From the NCBI GenBank assembly GCA_016868395.1, contig VGGW01000006.1:1-34295 (forward strand): DNA of 34,295 nucleotides, in the 5' to 3' direction. The translations under genes were made by a program, and so were the position numbers. Of the stretch, positions 17,158-26,038 are shown piece after piece. The number at the start of each line of letters is the position of its first letter. The stretch's first letter is position 1. The DNA is from Bacteroidota bacterium (GTDB lineage: Bacteria; Bacteroidota; Bacteroidia; Sphingobacteriales; Sphingobacteriaceae). Under the pieces are notes generated by a model. That model saw only the letters and a program-made list of their open reading frames with translations, ran no database searches and was not told the DNA's origin.

Positions 17158-17294
17158 TTTTCAGATTATTGACTTCAAAAGTAATTAAATTGTTTAATTC
17201 CCGAGTAATGATTGTAAGGTCTTGGCGTTAAATACAATCAATTGTCAAAATATCTGACCAAGTCAATATCTCCTCAATTCTTATTAAAATTCTT

Positions 17295-17302
17295 TACTTT
17301 TG
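17295..17302 (+). promoter_or_regulatory. -7 promoter box of lipA
   Basis: TACTTTTG matches TAnnTTTG and ends 4 nt before the lipA ATG at 17307. Transcription from it would give an almost leaderless mRNA. No good -33 box was found. Confidence 0.4.
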
Positions 17303-17306
17303 CTTC

Positions 17307-18185
17307 ATGATTGAACTACCGGTTATTCCAGTTAATCAAATACAACGGAAGCCCGATTGGCTGCGGGTCAAACTTCCTGTTGGGAAGGAATATGCACATG
17401 TCAGGGGCTTGGTGGATACCCACAAGCTTCATACCATTTGTGAAAGTGGTAATTGCCCCAATATGGGTGAATGTTGGGGTGCCGGTACGGCCACTTTTAT
17501 GATCCTTGGAAATATTTGTACCCGTTCCTGTTCTTTTTGTGCCGTTGCTACCGGAAGGCCTCTTGCAGTAGATACAGATGAGCCAAATCGGGTGGCCAAC
17601 TCAGTCCGCCTGATGCAGGTTAAGCATTGTGTGATTACTTCTGTAGATCGTGATGATCTAAAAGACGGAGGTTCAACTATTTGGGCTGAAACCATCAACA
17701 TGATTCGTTCAGAAAGCCCTGCCACTACTCTTGAAACGCTAATTCCTGATTTTAGAGGTATCTGGGAGAATCTGGAACGAGTACTTGCTACAAAACCCGA
17801 AGTAGTTTCTCATAATCTGGAAACTGTTCGTCGTTTGACTAAAGAGGTTAGAATTCAGGCAAAATATGATCGCAGTTTGGAATGCCTTCGCCGGATTAGT
17901 GAGGCAGGGTTAAGAACTAAATCAGGTATTATGCTTGGCTTGGGAGAAACCGAGGAAGATGTCTATGAGGCGATGGCTGATCTTCTTCAAGCCGGAGTGC
18001 ATATACTTACCTTAGGACAATACCTTCAGCCAAGCAGAAATCATCATCCTGTTGTAGATTGGATTACACCAAAGCAATTCGAAAAATATAAAATCAGAGG
18101 TTTGGAGATGGGCTTCAAATACGTTGAAAGTGGTCCGCTTGTACGGTCTTCTTATCACGCAGAAAAGCATCTTTTTGAATTCTGA
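17307..18185 (+). CDS. lipA: Lipoyl synthase
   Basis: LipA is a radical SAM enzyme that inserts two sulfur atoms into protein-bound octanoate to make lipoate. Both iron-sulfur sites are complete. The auxiliary cluster uses Cys45-x4-Cys50-x5-Cys56 ([12 protein letters not shown]), the SAM cluster Cys71-x3-Cys75-x2-Cys78 (CTRSCSFC), and the C-terminal RSSYHA supplies the serine ligand. At 292 residues it is of normal length. LipB is not in the window. Its stop lies 18 nt from the convergent end of the NAD(P)HX repair gene. Confidence 0.97.
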   Translation: MIELPVIPVNQIQRKPDWLRVKLPVGKEYAHVRGLVDTHKLHTICESGNCPNMGECWGAGTATFMILGNICTRSCSFCAVATGRPLAVDTDEPNRVANSVRLMQVKHCVITSVDRDDLKDGGSTIWAETINMIRSESPATTLETLIPDFRGIWENLERVLATKPEVVSHNLETVRRLTKEVRIQAKYDRSLECLRRISEAGLRTKSGIMLGLGETEEDVYEAMADLLQAGVHILTLGQYLQPSRNHHPVVDWITPKQFEKYKIRGLEMGFKYVESGPLVRSSYHAEKHLFEF

Positions 18186-18203
18186 TTAATGAGCTGAATG
18201 AAT

Positions 18204-19709
18204 CTAGGAATGCTCACAGAAACTATGAATTATTTCAGGTAGTAAAAGAGTAAGCTCTCCTGGCGGAATACTGTACATCCCCATAGTCTGATTTAATACA
18301 TCACCTGTTTTACCATGAATATAAGTGGCTAGCATGGCTGATTCTTTTGGTTTATGGCCCTGAGCTAAAAACGCAGCAACCATCCCGCTTAATACATCTC
18401 CCATTCCACCAACAGCCATGGCAGGGTTGCCTGTAGGATTGATCAGGATATCGCCATCAGGTAGAGCAATGAAGCTATATTTGTTTTTTAGGAGAATAAT
18501 CAGTTTTAAATCTATTGCTTTTTTTTGCGCTAGGATTACCCGGTCCCACCAAGTTGAGGAAGTGTTGAACAGGCGATCAAACTCCTTCATGTGCGGACTA
18601 AGAATAGTCTGTTCCGGTAATTTATGCAGAAGTGAAGGATTTGAAGCTAAAATATTCAAGGCATCTGCATCAATAAGCATGGGGATTTTAAAACTTATAG
18701 CCTGCTTGACTAATTCTGCAGCCTTGCGACTGGTTCCCAGTCCGGGGCCTATTACTACGGAATTAAATTTATTGGAATGTACTTCAGCTGCCGATGCTGA
18801 CCTCGGGAGGGTCATCACCTCGGGTGCATAAGCATTTAATGCTGATACGCCCTTTTCAGGGACACTTGCAGTAGTCAAACCAGCTCCTGAATGTAAACAT
18901 GCGTCGGCGCATAGGAGTGCTGCTCCCATCGTTCTGGCACTTCCGGCGATAATTAAGGCATGACCATAAGTACCCTTATGACTAAAAGGTTTTCGGGTTT
19001 TGATTAAACCCTTCAGGTCTTTTTCCTCGAGGAGTTTCCATGAGCTGGATTGAGATTGAATATATGGTTCATGAAGGCCAATATCAACGACTATGAATCG
19101 CTCCGTGGCTTGCTCCGATTCAGGAAAGAAAAAATTAATCTTGGGTCGTTGGAAGCTGATGGTTAAGGTTGCTTTAAAAATGGTGGCAAGGGGATCAATC
19201 CGACCTTCCGAAGGGAATCCGGTGGGTATATCAACAGCAATTACTTTTCTGTTTAACTTATTGAGGTTCTTAATAAGTCCCCGATAATCTCCTTCGAGGG
19301 CTTTATTTAGGCCGGAACCAATTATCGCATCAATTATTACATGAGCCTTTTCTTTTGGAAAGTTTTTTAGATCATATAGCTCGCAAATTGGAATAGCTGA
19401 AAATTTTAGACGTTCAAGATTTGTTTTAAAATCTAAACTTTCCTTAGCACTAAAGCGTAGGATTTTAACAGAAATATTGGTGTAACCCTGCTCTTTAAGC
19501 AGTCGTGCAATGGCCAATCCATCACCACCATTATTCCCGGTACCGCAATAAAAACTTATCCCGGAATCCCGCTCTGTCACCTCAGTCATAAATGCCTTAA
19601 CAAATGCCCTAGAAGCCGCCTCCATCAGATCAATCGAACGGATCTTTCTCTTCTTTATCGTGTATGCATCGGCTTGCCGAATTTGCGGTGATGTGAGTAA
19701 TTGGAGCAT
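18204..19709 (-). CDS. nnrD: Bifunctional NAD(P)HX epimerase/dehydratase
   Basis: This 501-residue fusion repairs hydrated NAD(P)H. The N-terminal YjeF_N epimerase half (about 1-215) has GTGNNGGDGLAIARLL. The C-terminal ribokinase-like dehydratase half (about 230-495) has GHALIIAGSARTMGAA, VIGPGLG, LIDADALNIL, LSPHMKEF and NPAMAVGGMGDVLSG, where the aspartate is catalytic. The ATG at 19709 gives the normal start MLQLLTSPQIRQADAYTI. A longer in-frame start at 19838 would translate REP-like repeat DNA (CARNDKS, RYTRNDRS) and is rejected. Symbol choices for the fusion vary (nnrD/nnrE). Confidence 0.94.
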   Translation of the reverse strand: MLQLLTSPQIRQADAYTIKKRKIRSIDLMEAASRAFVKAFMTEVTERDSGISFYCGTGNNGGDGLAIARLLKEQGYTNISVKILRFSAKESLDFKTNLERLKFSAIPICELYDLKNFPKEKAHVIIDAIIGSGLNKALEGDYRGLIKNLNKLNRKVIAVDIPTGFPSEGRIDPLATIFKATLTISFQRPKINFFFPESEQATERFIVVDIGLHEPYIQSQSSSWKLLEEKDLKGLIKTRKPFSHKGTYGHALIIAGSARTMGAALLCADACLHSGAGLTTASVPEKGVSALNAYAPEVMTLPRSASAAEVHSNKFNSVVIGPGLGTSRKAAELVKQAISFKIPMLIDADALNILASNPSLLHKLPEQTILSPHMKEFDRLFNTSSTWWDRVILAQKKAIDLKLIILLKNKYSFIALPDGDILINPTGNPAMAVGGMGDVLSGMVAAFLAQGHKPKESAMLATYIHGKTGDVLNQTMGMYSIPPGELTLLLPEIIHSFCEHS

Positions 19710-19748
19710 GTTTAAATTTAAGAAATTTGATGGTATTTCATCGCCCTT

Positions 19749-19936
19749 GTCATTGCGAACATAGCGCGATCTGTCATTGCGAGTGTAACGAAGCAATTGC
19801 GAACGCAGCGATTTGTCATTGCGAGCGCAGCGAAGCAATTACGAGTGTAACGATCTGTCATTGCGAGTGCAGCGAAGCAAAAGACTATTAGCACTAAACA
19901 TCATGAGATTGCTTCGTCGTGCCTTCTCGCAATGAC
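19749..19936. repeat. REP-like intergenic repeat array
   Basis: Four direct units beginning GTCATTGCGA start at 19749, 19773, 19815 and 19857; the last three are spaced 42 bp apart. They share a GTCATTGCGAG..GCAGCGAAGCAA core. A fifth copy lies inverted at 19908-19936 (ATTGCTTCGTCGTGCCTTCTCGCAATGAC), so the array ends in a potential long hairpin. The GTCATTGCGAG...GAAGCAAT motif is a common dispersed intergenic repeat in Bacteroidota and other phyla. It sits between the divergently read starts and ends of nnrD and uvrA and might fold at the RNA level. Confidence 0.85.
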
Positions 19937-19999
19937 CATAAACAAAAGGCTGGAAGGGATAAAACCCTAGTGACCGCAGTTCATCGAAATGTCAGTATA

Positions 20000-22846
20000 T
20001 CAAGAAGCTCCCATCTCTAAGGCAAGAAATTTACCCGTATGGCTATTTTTTACCTTAATCAGTTCTTCTGGAGTCCCTTCAAAAAGAATCTCTCCACCAC
20101 CGGCCCCCCCTTCAGGGCCCAAATCAATTACCCAGTCGGCAACTTTGATTACATCCAAATTATGTTCAATAACAAGAATAGTATTCCCCTGATCAACCAA
20201 ACGGTTTAAAACGCCAAGAAGAACACGGATATCCTCAAAATGGAGCCCTGTGGTAGGTTCATCCAGAATGTAAAAAGTATTTCCGGTATCTTTTTTAGAT
20301 AGTTCAGTGGCTAATTTTACGCGCTGAGCTTCTCCTCCAGATAGGGTAGTAGAAGATTGTCCAAGACGGATATAGCCAAGTCCGACTTCCTGTAAAGTTT
20401 TAATTTTACGATGGATAGCTGGTATCGATTGAAAAAAAGAAACAGCATCCTCAATGCTCATGTCCAATACATCGCTGATGGATTTACCTCTGTAGCGAAC
20501 TTCTAATGTTTCGCGATTATAACGTTTTCCGCTGCATTCCTCACAAGGCACCTGCACGTCGGGGAGAAAGTTCATTTCGATCAGTTTCATGCCTGCACCC
20601 TGGCATGTTTCGCATCGCCCACCTTTAACATTGAATGAAAAGCGGCCGGGTTTATATCCCCTGATCTTTGCTTCCGGAAGCATCATAAAAAGATTCCTGA
20701 TGTCTGAAAATACCCCGGTATAGGTTGATGGATTAGAACGTGGAGTTCGACCGATTGGCGTCTGATCAATCTCAATTACCTTGTCAATATGACTGAGACC
20801 CTCAATTTTTTTGAAAGGTTTTGGTTTTTTCTTTGCCCTGAAGAAGTGATGATTCAAAATAGGGTATAGGGTTTCGGCAATTAATGTTGATTTGCCACTT
20901 CCCGAAACTCCGCTCACACAAATTAGTTTTCCGAGTGGGAATTCAACGGATACATCCTTCAGGTTATTTCCACTCGCATTTTTTAGGATAAGTGATTTTC
21001 CATTACCCATTCTTCTTGCAATAGGTATAGCGATCTCTTTCCTCCCACTGAGGTAATCATTTGTTAAGGTTTTAGCTTTTTCGAATTCCTTTGGACTACC
21101 CTCTCCAACAACTTCACCGCCATGTTCTCCGGCAGCAGGCCCCATATCAATGACATGGTCGGCATGCATGATCATATCTTTATCATGTTCAACAACCAAT
21201 ACAGTATTACCAATATCCCTCAGATTTTTTAAAGCTGATATCAAGCGGGCATTATCCCGCTGATGCAAGCCAATGCTAGGCTCATCAAGAATATAAAGTA
21301 CATTTACCAATTGTGACCCAATTTGTGTCGCTAAACGAATGCGCTGTGCTTCACCTCCTGACAAGGTCTTGGCGGTACGATCTAAGGTCAAGTAGTTTAA
21401 TCCTACATCCAACAAGAAACCAATTCTTGAGCGAATTTCCTTCAATATTTCCCGGGCAATGGTATTCTGGCGTTCGTTTAATTTTGATTCCAGATTATCA
21501 AACCACTCAAATAGCATTGAAATATCCATACAGGCCAGCTCATAAATATTTTTTTGATTCACCTTGAAATGGAGCGACTCTTTTTTTAGCCTTGCGCCAA
21601 GGCATTCAGGACAGGTCTTCAGAACCCTGTAATTTTCAAGATCTTCTCCAACCTCATCTCCGCGTCGCTCAGTTTGTTCTTCCAGCATTTTAATGATCCC
21701 ATCAAAGGAGATCTGGTAATTTTGAACATTCCATTTATTGTATTCAACCGGTACGGTTATGATATCATGCGAGCCGTTCAGAATAATGTTTAGAATTTCT
21801 TCAGGAAATTTCTCAAGTGGTGTAGAAAGAGAGAAATTGTACTTTTTTGCAAGCGCTTTTAGAATCTGGAAGACCCAGGTTTCGCGGTATTCGCCAAGTG
21901 GTGCGAGTCCGCCCTGAATAATGCTCAACTTTGGATTTGGAATTACCGAGTGCCGGTCGACTTCAAAAATATAACCTAAACCACCACAGCGTTCACATGC
22001 TCCATAAGGTGAATTAAAAGAAAATGTATTAGGCTGCGGCTCATCATAGGAAATCCCCGAAACAGGATCCATCAGAAATTTACTGTAAAAGAATTCTTTG
22101 TTTTCTTTATTGCTGATTTTTATTATCCCCTTTGATACTTTTAATGCCGATTGGATAGAATCATATAGCCTTTTTTTATCCTCATTAATAACCATTAAAC
22201 GGTCGATAACCATTTCAATATCATGGATTTTATAGCGATCAACTTGCATTTTAGGACTGATATCCATGATTTCACCATCGACTCTCACTTTTAGGTAACC
22301 CTGTTTTCGGATTTGTTCAAAAAGTTCCCGGTAATGCCCTTTACGTCCTTTTACAACCGGAGCCAAAATGCTGACCGCCTGGCCTTCAAATTTTTCAAGT
22401 ATGCTTTTTAGGATTTGATCCTCAGTCATACGCTCCATTTTCTCACCACTGATGTAGGAATACGCTTCTCCGGTTCGGGCAAAAAGTAAGCGCATGAAAT
22501 CGTAGATTTCTGTAATGGTTCCAACGGTAGAGCGGGGATTTTTACTCGTTGTTTTTTGTTCTATAGCAATTACCGGGCTTAATCCAGAGATTTTATCAAC
22601 GTCAGGTCGTTCCATACCTCCAAGAAACTGCCGCGAATAGGCACTGAAAGTTTCCATATAACGGCGCTGACCCTCCGCATAGATGGTATCAAAAGCGAGA
22701 GAAGATTTTCCACTACCACTTAATCCGGTTATAACAACCAGTTTATTTCGAGGAAAAGAGACATCAATATTTTTTAAATTATGTACCCTGGCACCGAAAA
22801 CTTCAACTTCACTTTGCTCTCCAAGGTCAAGATTAGATTTATTCAT
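20000..22846 (-). CDS. uvrA: Excinuclease ABC subunit A
   Basis: UvrA recognises DNA damage and loads UvrB in nucleotide excision repair. The 948-residue protein has both ABC modules: Walker A GLSGSGKSS (41-49), a second GVSGSGKST near 640, and two LSGGEAQR signatures (LSGGEAQRIRLA and LSGGEAQRVKLA). The C-terminal zinc finger (CETCQGAG ... CEECSGKRY) is intact. The first zinc module keeps CERCGGLG but lacks the upstream Cys pair, where LMDPVSG stands instead; I believe this is common in Bacteroidota UvrA. The ATG at 22846 (MNKSNLDLGEQ) is preferred over 22885. The 5' region carries a weak CATCTTTG -7-like box at 22875-22882, compatible with this start. Confidence 0.96.
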   Translation of the reverse strand: MNKSNLDLGEQSEVEVFGARVHNLKNIDVSFPRNKLVVITGLSGSGKSSLAFDTIYAEGQRRYMETFSAYSRQFLGGMERPDVDKISGLSPVIAIEQKTTSKNPRSTVGTITEIYDFMRLLFARTGEAYSYISGEKMERMTEDQILKSILEKFEGQAVSILAPVVKGRKGHYRELFEQIRKQGYLKVRVDGEIMDISPKMQVDRYKIHDIEMVIDRLMVINEDKKRLYDSIQSALKVSKGIIKISNKENKEFFYSKFLMDPVSGISYDEPQPNTFSFNSPYGACERCGGLGYIFEVDRHSVIPNPKLSIIQGGLAPLGEYRETWVFQILKALAKKYNFSLSTPLEKFPEEILNIILNGSHDIITVPVEYNKWNVQNYQISFDGIIKMLEEQTERRGDEVGEDLENYRVLKTCPECLGARLKKESLHFKVNQKNIYELACMDISMLFEWFDNLESKLNERQNTIAREILKEIRSRIGFLLDVGLNYLTLDRTAKTLSGGEAQRIRLATQIGSQLVNVLYILDEPSIGLHQRDNARLISALKNLRDIGNTVLVVEHDKDMIMHADHVIDMGPAAGEHGGEVVGEGSPKEFEKAKTLTNDYLSGRKEIAIPIARRMGNGKSLILKNASGNNLKDVSVEFPLGKLICVSGVSGSGKSTLIAETLYPILNHHFFRAKKKPKPFKKIEGLSHIDKVIEIDQTPIGRTPRSNPSTYTGVFSDIRNLFMMLPEAKIRGYKPGRFSFNVKGGRCETCQGAGMKLIEMNFLPDVQVPCEECSGKRYNRETLEVRYRGKSISDVLDMSIEDAVSFFQSIPAIHRKIKTLQEVGLGYIRLGQSSTTLSGGEAQRVKLATELSKKDTGNTFYILDEPTTGLHFEDIRVLLGVLNRLVDQGNTILVIEHNLDVIKVADWVIDLGPEGGAGGGEILFEGTPEELIKVKNSHTGKFLALEMGAS

Positions 22847-23059
22847 AAATTCAACACATTCTCCAAGATCTAGACAAAGATGCAATTTTTTCCGAACTGA
22901 TTCAGGTGTATGGTGACCCGAAAATTTTACCTTTCACCACCATCAAAACCTCAGATTGGATAGTTATGAAAATTCAAACTAGTCAATTTGACCATTAACC
23001 CTAAATCTATTGGTATACCTTGATAAGGTATCATTTAAAAATGGAGTCTGTTTTTCAAA

Positions 23060-23980
23060 CTATTTTGAAAATATGCTGGAGATTACTTTCATGTGAGGAG
23101 CAGTTAATATGGCAATTGCCATAAAAAAAACCGCTAATAGTCTCTCTAAATTACCTTGAAAAACAAAAAATAAAATCAGGATCATCGCAAAAGAAGCAGT
23201 ATTTGTTAACCATGATTTTTGATAAATGAACAGATAAGGTTTATTTTCCCAACCTAAAAATTTCTTGATTTCATCCATTGAAAGACCTGCATGCCAAATA
23301 TTAAAATAAAAACCAAACCCCAGTAAAATAGGCATATTAAAAACAAGAAGAACTAATGCTGAAAGTTGAACCATGGCCAACATTCTCTTAGAGCTTAATT
23401 GCTTCGTTATTTGGAGATAAATCAATACTATAGGGATGAATAATAAGGATGTAAGCATGATAGGCTTTTGATAGCCAAATAAAATTTTAAGCAGTTGAAC
23501 ATTTTCTTGCTTAAAACCGGGGAAACTCAAAATAATATTTTCTACCTGTGGAAATTGATACAAAAGGTAGTTTATGAGAAATAGAATGCCGTAGATGAAA
23601 GATAATATTCTAGAGCTTGTACCAATCTTTATGGATAGTTCTTTCAAATCCATCTCACCAAAATGATAAGCTGATATTAAGATGAACAATAAAATAGATA
23701 ATTCTGCGCTTATGACCCAGAGAAAACCGTAAATGATAGCAAAACCCAGGTAAAATAATAAAAATCTGATTATCGATCGGATGCTTATTTCTTCTTTGCG
23801 CTCATGATGATAAATAAAATGATCTAATGAGCCATGGGGAATACCGAATAACATAACTCCTAAGCTGAAGAAAATAATTTGAATCGTATAATTGATTGAA
23901 AAAATGTATTCAACGGCAAAAAGTAAGGCCGCAAGCAAAAGATAGACTGTCCTTTTATTTTTGAAATTTAAACCAAACAT
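23060..23980 (-). CDS. blh: Brp/Blh-family beta-carotene 15,15'-dioxygenase
   Basis: Blh cleaves beta-carotene symmetrically into two retinals, the rhodopsin chromophore. The 306-residue membrane protein has about eight hydrophobic helices and the conserved histidines of the family: GIPHGSLDH (His49, His54), SAYHFGE (His106), WHAG (His230) and TAPHM (His296), expected to bind the iron. Its start overlaps the end of the lycopene cyclase gene by 26 nt, so translation is probably coupled. With the cyclase and rhodopsin upstream on the same strand it forms a retinal-supply operon. A 7-bp hairpin (ATACCTT/AAGGTAT, 23015-23031) lies 28 nt downstream but lacks a T-tract. Confidence 0.92.
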   Translation of the reverse strand: MFGLNFKNKRTVYLLLAALLFAVEYIFSINYTIQIIFFSLGVMLFGIPHGSLDHFIYHHERKEEISIRSIIRFLLFYLGFAIIYGFLWVISAELSILLFILISAYHFGEMDLKELSIKIGTSSRILSFIYGILFLINYLLYQFPQVENIILSFPGFKQENVQLLKILFGYQKPIMLTSLLFIPIVLIYLQITKQLSSKRMLAMVQLSALVLLVFNMPILLGFGFYFNIWHAGLSMDEIKKFLGWENKPYLFIYQKSWLTNTASFAMILILFFVFQGNLERLLAVFFMAIAILTAPHMKVISSIFSK

Positions 23981-25106
23981 ATTTTAAAACCTCTTTAAGG
24001 AATAATCTTTTAGGCAATGTATAAAAAAGGCTTATCTCCTGCAAAATACTGGTTCTCTCATCCAAAAAGGATAAAATTTTATAAAATGAGTTTTTGGTGA
24101 AAAGCTTGTTCATGATCATAGCTACCTGTTCCGGCTGATCTTTAATTATCTGCAAAAGTAAAGTATCGTAAAAATGAAATCGTGCTAAACCCTGCTTTTT
24201 ATAGATTGACTTATTATTATCTAAAAAAGATTCAAGCAGATAGGCAGTATGTCGGCTAATTCGGTTAAAGGCATAGCCAGTACTAGGTTTGATCGAGCCT
24301 GCCAGTGACCCAATGTGTATGACACCTTCCTTTGAAGTTGCCGGAAATTTAAAATCAGTCATTGGGATTTTTCCCTTTTCTTCCCTTAGAATGGTATAGC
24401 TGCAGTTGAATTTCTCATCAATATAATTTTTGATGAAAGAATCATAATTTTCATCAGAATAACCACTAGGTATCGAAAAAGCTGTGAATTCAATCAATGC
24501 TTCTGTTTCAGAAAATGGCAATACATACATAAAATGAGAGGCTTTTTCTTGTGGAATATTGAAATCCATCATGGTCGCCTGACTGGGTTTAAAAGTGGCT
24601 TGATCGGTTTTGATAAACCACCCCTTAAAATGTTGCCAAAGTAAAATTCTTTCACTGTCAATTGTAGTGAAATCAAGGGCACTATTATAAACATGCTGAG
24701 CTTGATACTCATTGTTTCGCGTAAATACTCGTTTAATTCCGTTTACAGATTGGATTTTTTCTACTTCCTCATAAACTAATTTAACTCTTGGAGAGTTTGA
24801 GATCAGCTGAAAGTGAAAGTCGAAAAATGCTTCACTGTTGATATAGTTGTAGCGATAGGGGGCAATTTCTTTCGATAAATCGGAGGATACTGAACCAAAT
24901 TTCAATTCTGTCCAATACTTTGAAATTAAAAAGTCGTATTCAGTTTTATTTTTAGACCAAAAGCACCAAGATTTGTGGGTAATTTCCCGATTACTTTCAA
25001 TTAGTATGATATTTCCGGTTTGCTCAAGCGGCAATTTCAATAGACTATGAATCAGTTGCATGCCGGCACAACCGCCTCCTACTACAATGATATTGGCATC
25101 CAACAT
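23955..25106 (-). CDS. crtY: Lycopene cyclase, CrtY type
   Basis: A 383-residue FAD/NAD-binding protein of the lycopene cyclase family that would close both ends of lycopene to give beta-carotene, the Blh substrate. A Rossmann motif VVGGGCAGMQLI opens the protein. THKSWCFWSK, TFKPSQATMMDF, FMYVLPFSETEALIEFTAFS and GSIKPSTGYAFNRI match conserved blocks of CrtY cyclases. The ATG at 25106 is chosen; the in-frame TTG at 25121 is less likely. Enzymes that make lycopene (CrtE, CrtB, CrtI) are not in this window. The gene lies downstream of the rhodopsin gene beyond a strong hairpin (25136-25174). Confidence 0.9.
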   Translation of the reverse strand: MLDANIIVVGGGCAGMQLIHSLLKLPLEQTGNIILIESNREITHKSWCFWSKNKTEYDFLISKYWTELKFGSVSSDLSKEIAPYRYNYINSEAFFDFHFQLISNSPRVKLVYEEVEKIQSVNGIKRVFTRNNEYQAQHVYNSALDFTTIDSERILLWQHFKGWFIKTDQATFKPSQATMMDFNIPQEKASHFMYVLPFSETEALIEFTAFSIPSGYSDENYDSFIKNYIDEKFNCSYTILREEKGKIPMTDFKFPATSKEGVIHIGSLAGSIKPSTGYAFNRISRHTAYLLESFLDNNKSIYKKQGLARFHFYDTLLLQIIKDQPEQVAMIMNKLFTKNSFYKILSFLDERTSILQEISLFYTLPKRLFLKEVLKYVWFKFQK

Positions 25107-25135
25107 GTTGTTAAAGAACAATTAGTAAGGTAGTA

Positions 25136-25174
25136 AACAACAAAAGGTATCCGTGAAGGATACCTTTTGTTGTT
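25136..25174 (-). terminator. Intrinsic terminator/attenuator between rhodopsin and lycopene cyclase
   Basis: A perfect 17-bp stem (AACAACAAAAGGTATCC and its complement) encloses a 5-nt loop, 21 nt after the rhodopsin stop. On the minus strand the second arm ends TTTTGTTGTTT, a U-rich tail. Most rhodopsin transcripts probably end here, with read-through or a separate promoter serving crtY and blh. Confidence 0.85.
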
Positions 25175-25195
25175 AAGATTAAATCTTGGAACAGT

Positions 25196-25960
25196 TTACG
25201 CATTTTTAGCTTTTGCTGTTTCAGCAACTGCTACAGAATAGATAACTAAGCCAAATCCGATTTTGTTAATTGCATCGGCAAGGTTATAGAATAAATCAAT
25301 TGAACTAACTTCAAATGCTCCTGATAGTAAATTTCCAGGTAACACCATGTAACCGATTGGATAGATAGACCAGCCTAATGTGATGAAGATTTTTAACAAG
25401 AACATTGCTCTTGATAATGCTGCACTGTTTGATTCTTTAGTTAGTTTGGCAACATCACCTGCAAATACTTCATATACGATGTACAAATAACCTACTGTAG
25501 AAAGTACTCCCCATAAAATGTTATTGTCTCTTCCTGAAGTTTCACCAATGAAACCAAAAATCAGCATCGCTAATGAACCAAGAATCAACTTGAATAATGT
25601 TGAACCTTTAGCACCAAATGGCTTGGTTAATAAATAAAACTCAACACACATCAATGGAACGGTTAAGGTCCAATCTACATAGCGAAAAGCCGTTGGACTT
25701 TGACCTGTGGCAAGATAAAAGTCTCTCATGTAATAGTAGTGTACAGCGGCAATTCCAGTAATTAATCCTGAAACCAAAAGAGAGATTTTCCATTTTGAAT
25801 CTACAGAGCCTCTTTCAGCAAAAAAGAATACTGCAGAAGCTAACATAGCCATGTAACCTATAAAAAAGGTTATGGCTATTGGGTCACCGTTGGTAATACG
25901 TGCTAAAGCATCCGATCCGGACTCCATAGCACTAGTTGCGTTTAGAAATAATGTTGACAT
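25196..25960 (-). CDS. Proteorhodopsin-type light-driven outward proton pump
   Basis: A seven-helix microbial rhodopsin of 254 residues. Helix C reads RYVDWTLTVPLMCVEFYLL: Asp96, Thr100 and Glu107 form the DTE motif of outward proton pumps (acceptor Asp, donor Glu). His74 in helix B matches the His that pairs with the acceptor in proteorhodopsins. Lys233 in DAINKIGFG binds retinal. The spectral tuning position (L105 in green proteorhodopsin) is Met104, which predicts green rather than blue absorption. A LWG segment with Gly151 in helix E may be the small residue that opens a carotenoid-antenna fenestration in xanthorhodopsin-like pumps; this needs an alignment. It heads a cassette with lycopene cyclase and Blh. 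Confidence 0.96.
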   Translation of the reverse strand: MSTLFLNATSAMESGSDALARITNGDPIAITFFIGYMAMLASAVFFFAERGSVDSKWKISLLVSGLITGIAAVHYYYMRDFYLATGQSPTAFRYVDWTLTVPLMCVEFYLLTKPFGAKGSTLFKLILGSLAMLIFGFIGETSGRDNNILWGVLSTVGYLYIVYEVFAGDVAKLTKESNSAALSRAMFLLKIFITLGWSIYPIGYMVLPGNLLSGAFEVSSIDLFYNLADAINKIGFGLVIYSVAVAETAKAKNA

Positions 25961-26038
25961 GTTATTGATTTGTTGTTAACCCTACTCGTGAGGCTTTTCA
26001 GTTACGCCCAGTTTTTTTAAAGTGCGACTGCTAGCACT
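25961..26038 (-). promoter_or_regulatory. Possible structured 5' leader of the rhodopsin mRNA
   Basis: Reading toward the rhodopsin start, a hairpin AGTGC/GCACT (26021-26038) is followed by an A-run and a second small pairing GGGC/GCCT before an A-rich start region. This could be a leader of about 80 nt. No promoter box of good quality was found just upstream, so both the boundary and the function are uncertain. Confidence 0.25.

Noticed and set aside
19710-19838. N-terminal extension of the NAD(P)HX repair protein
   Set aside because: It is translated REP-like repeat DNA; the family start is the ATG at 19709.
19749-19936. CRISPR array
   Set aside because: The units are imperfect, contiguous at about 42 bp with no unique spacers, and the last is inverted; they match a dispersed intergenic repeat.
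23015-23031. Terminator after blh
   Set aside because: A 7-bp hairpin exists but no T-tract follows on the minus strand.
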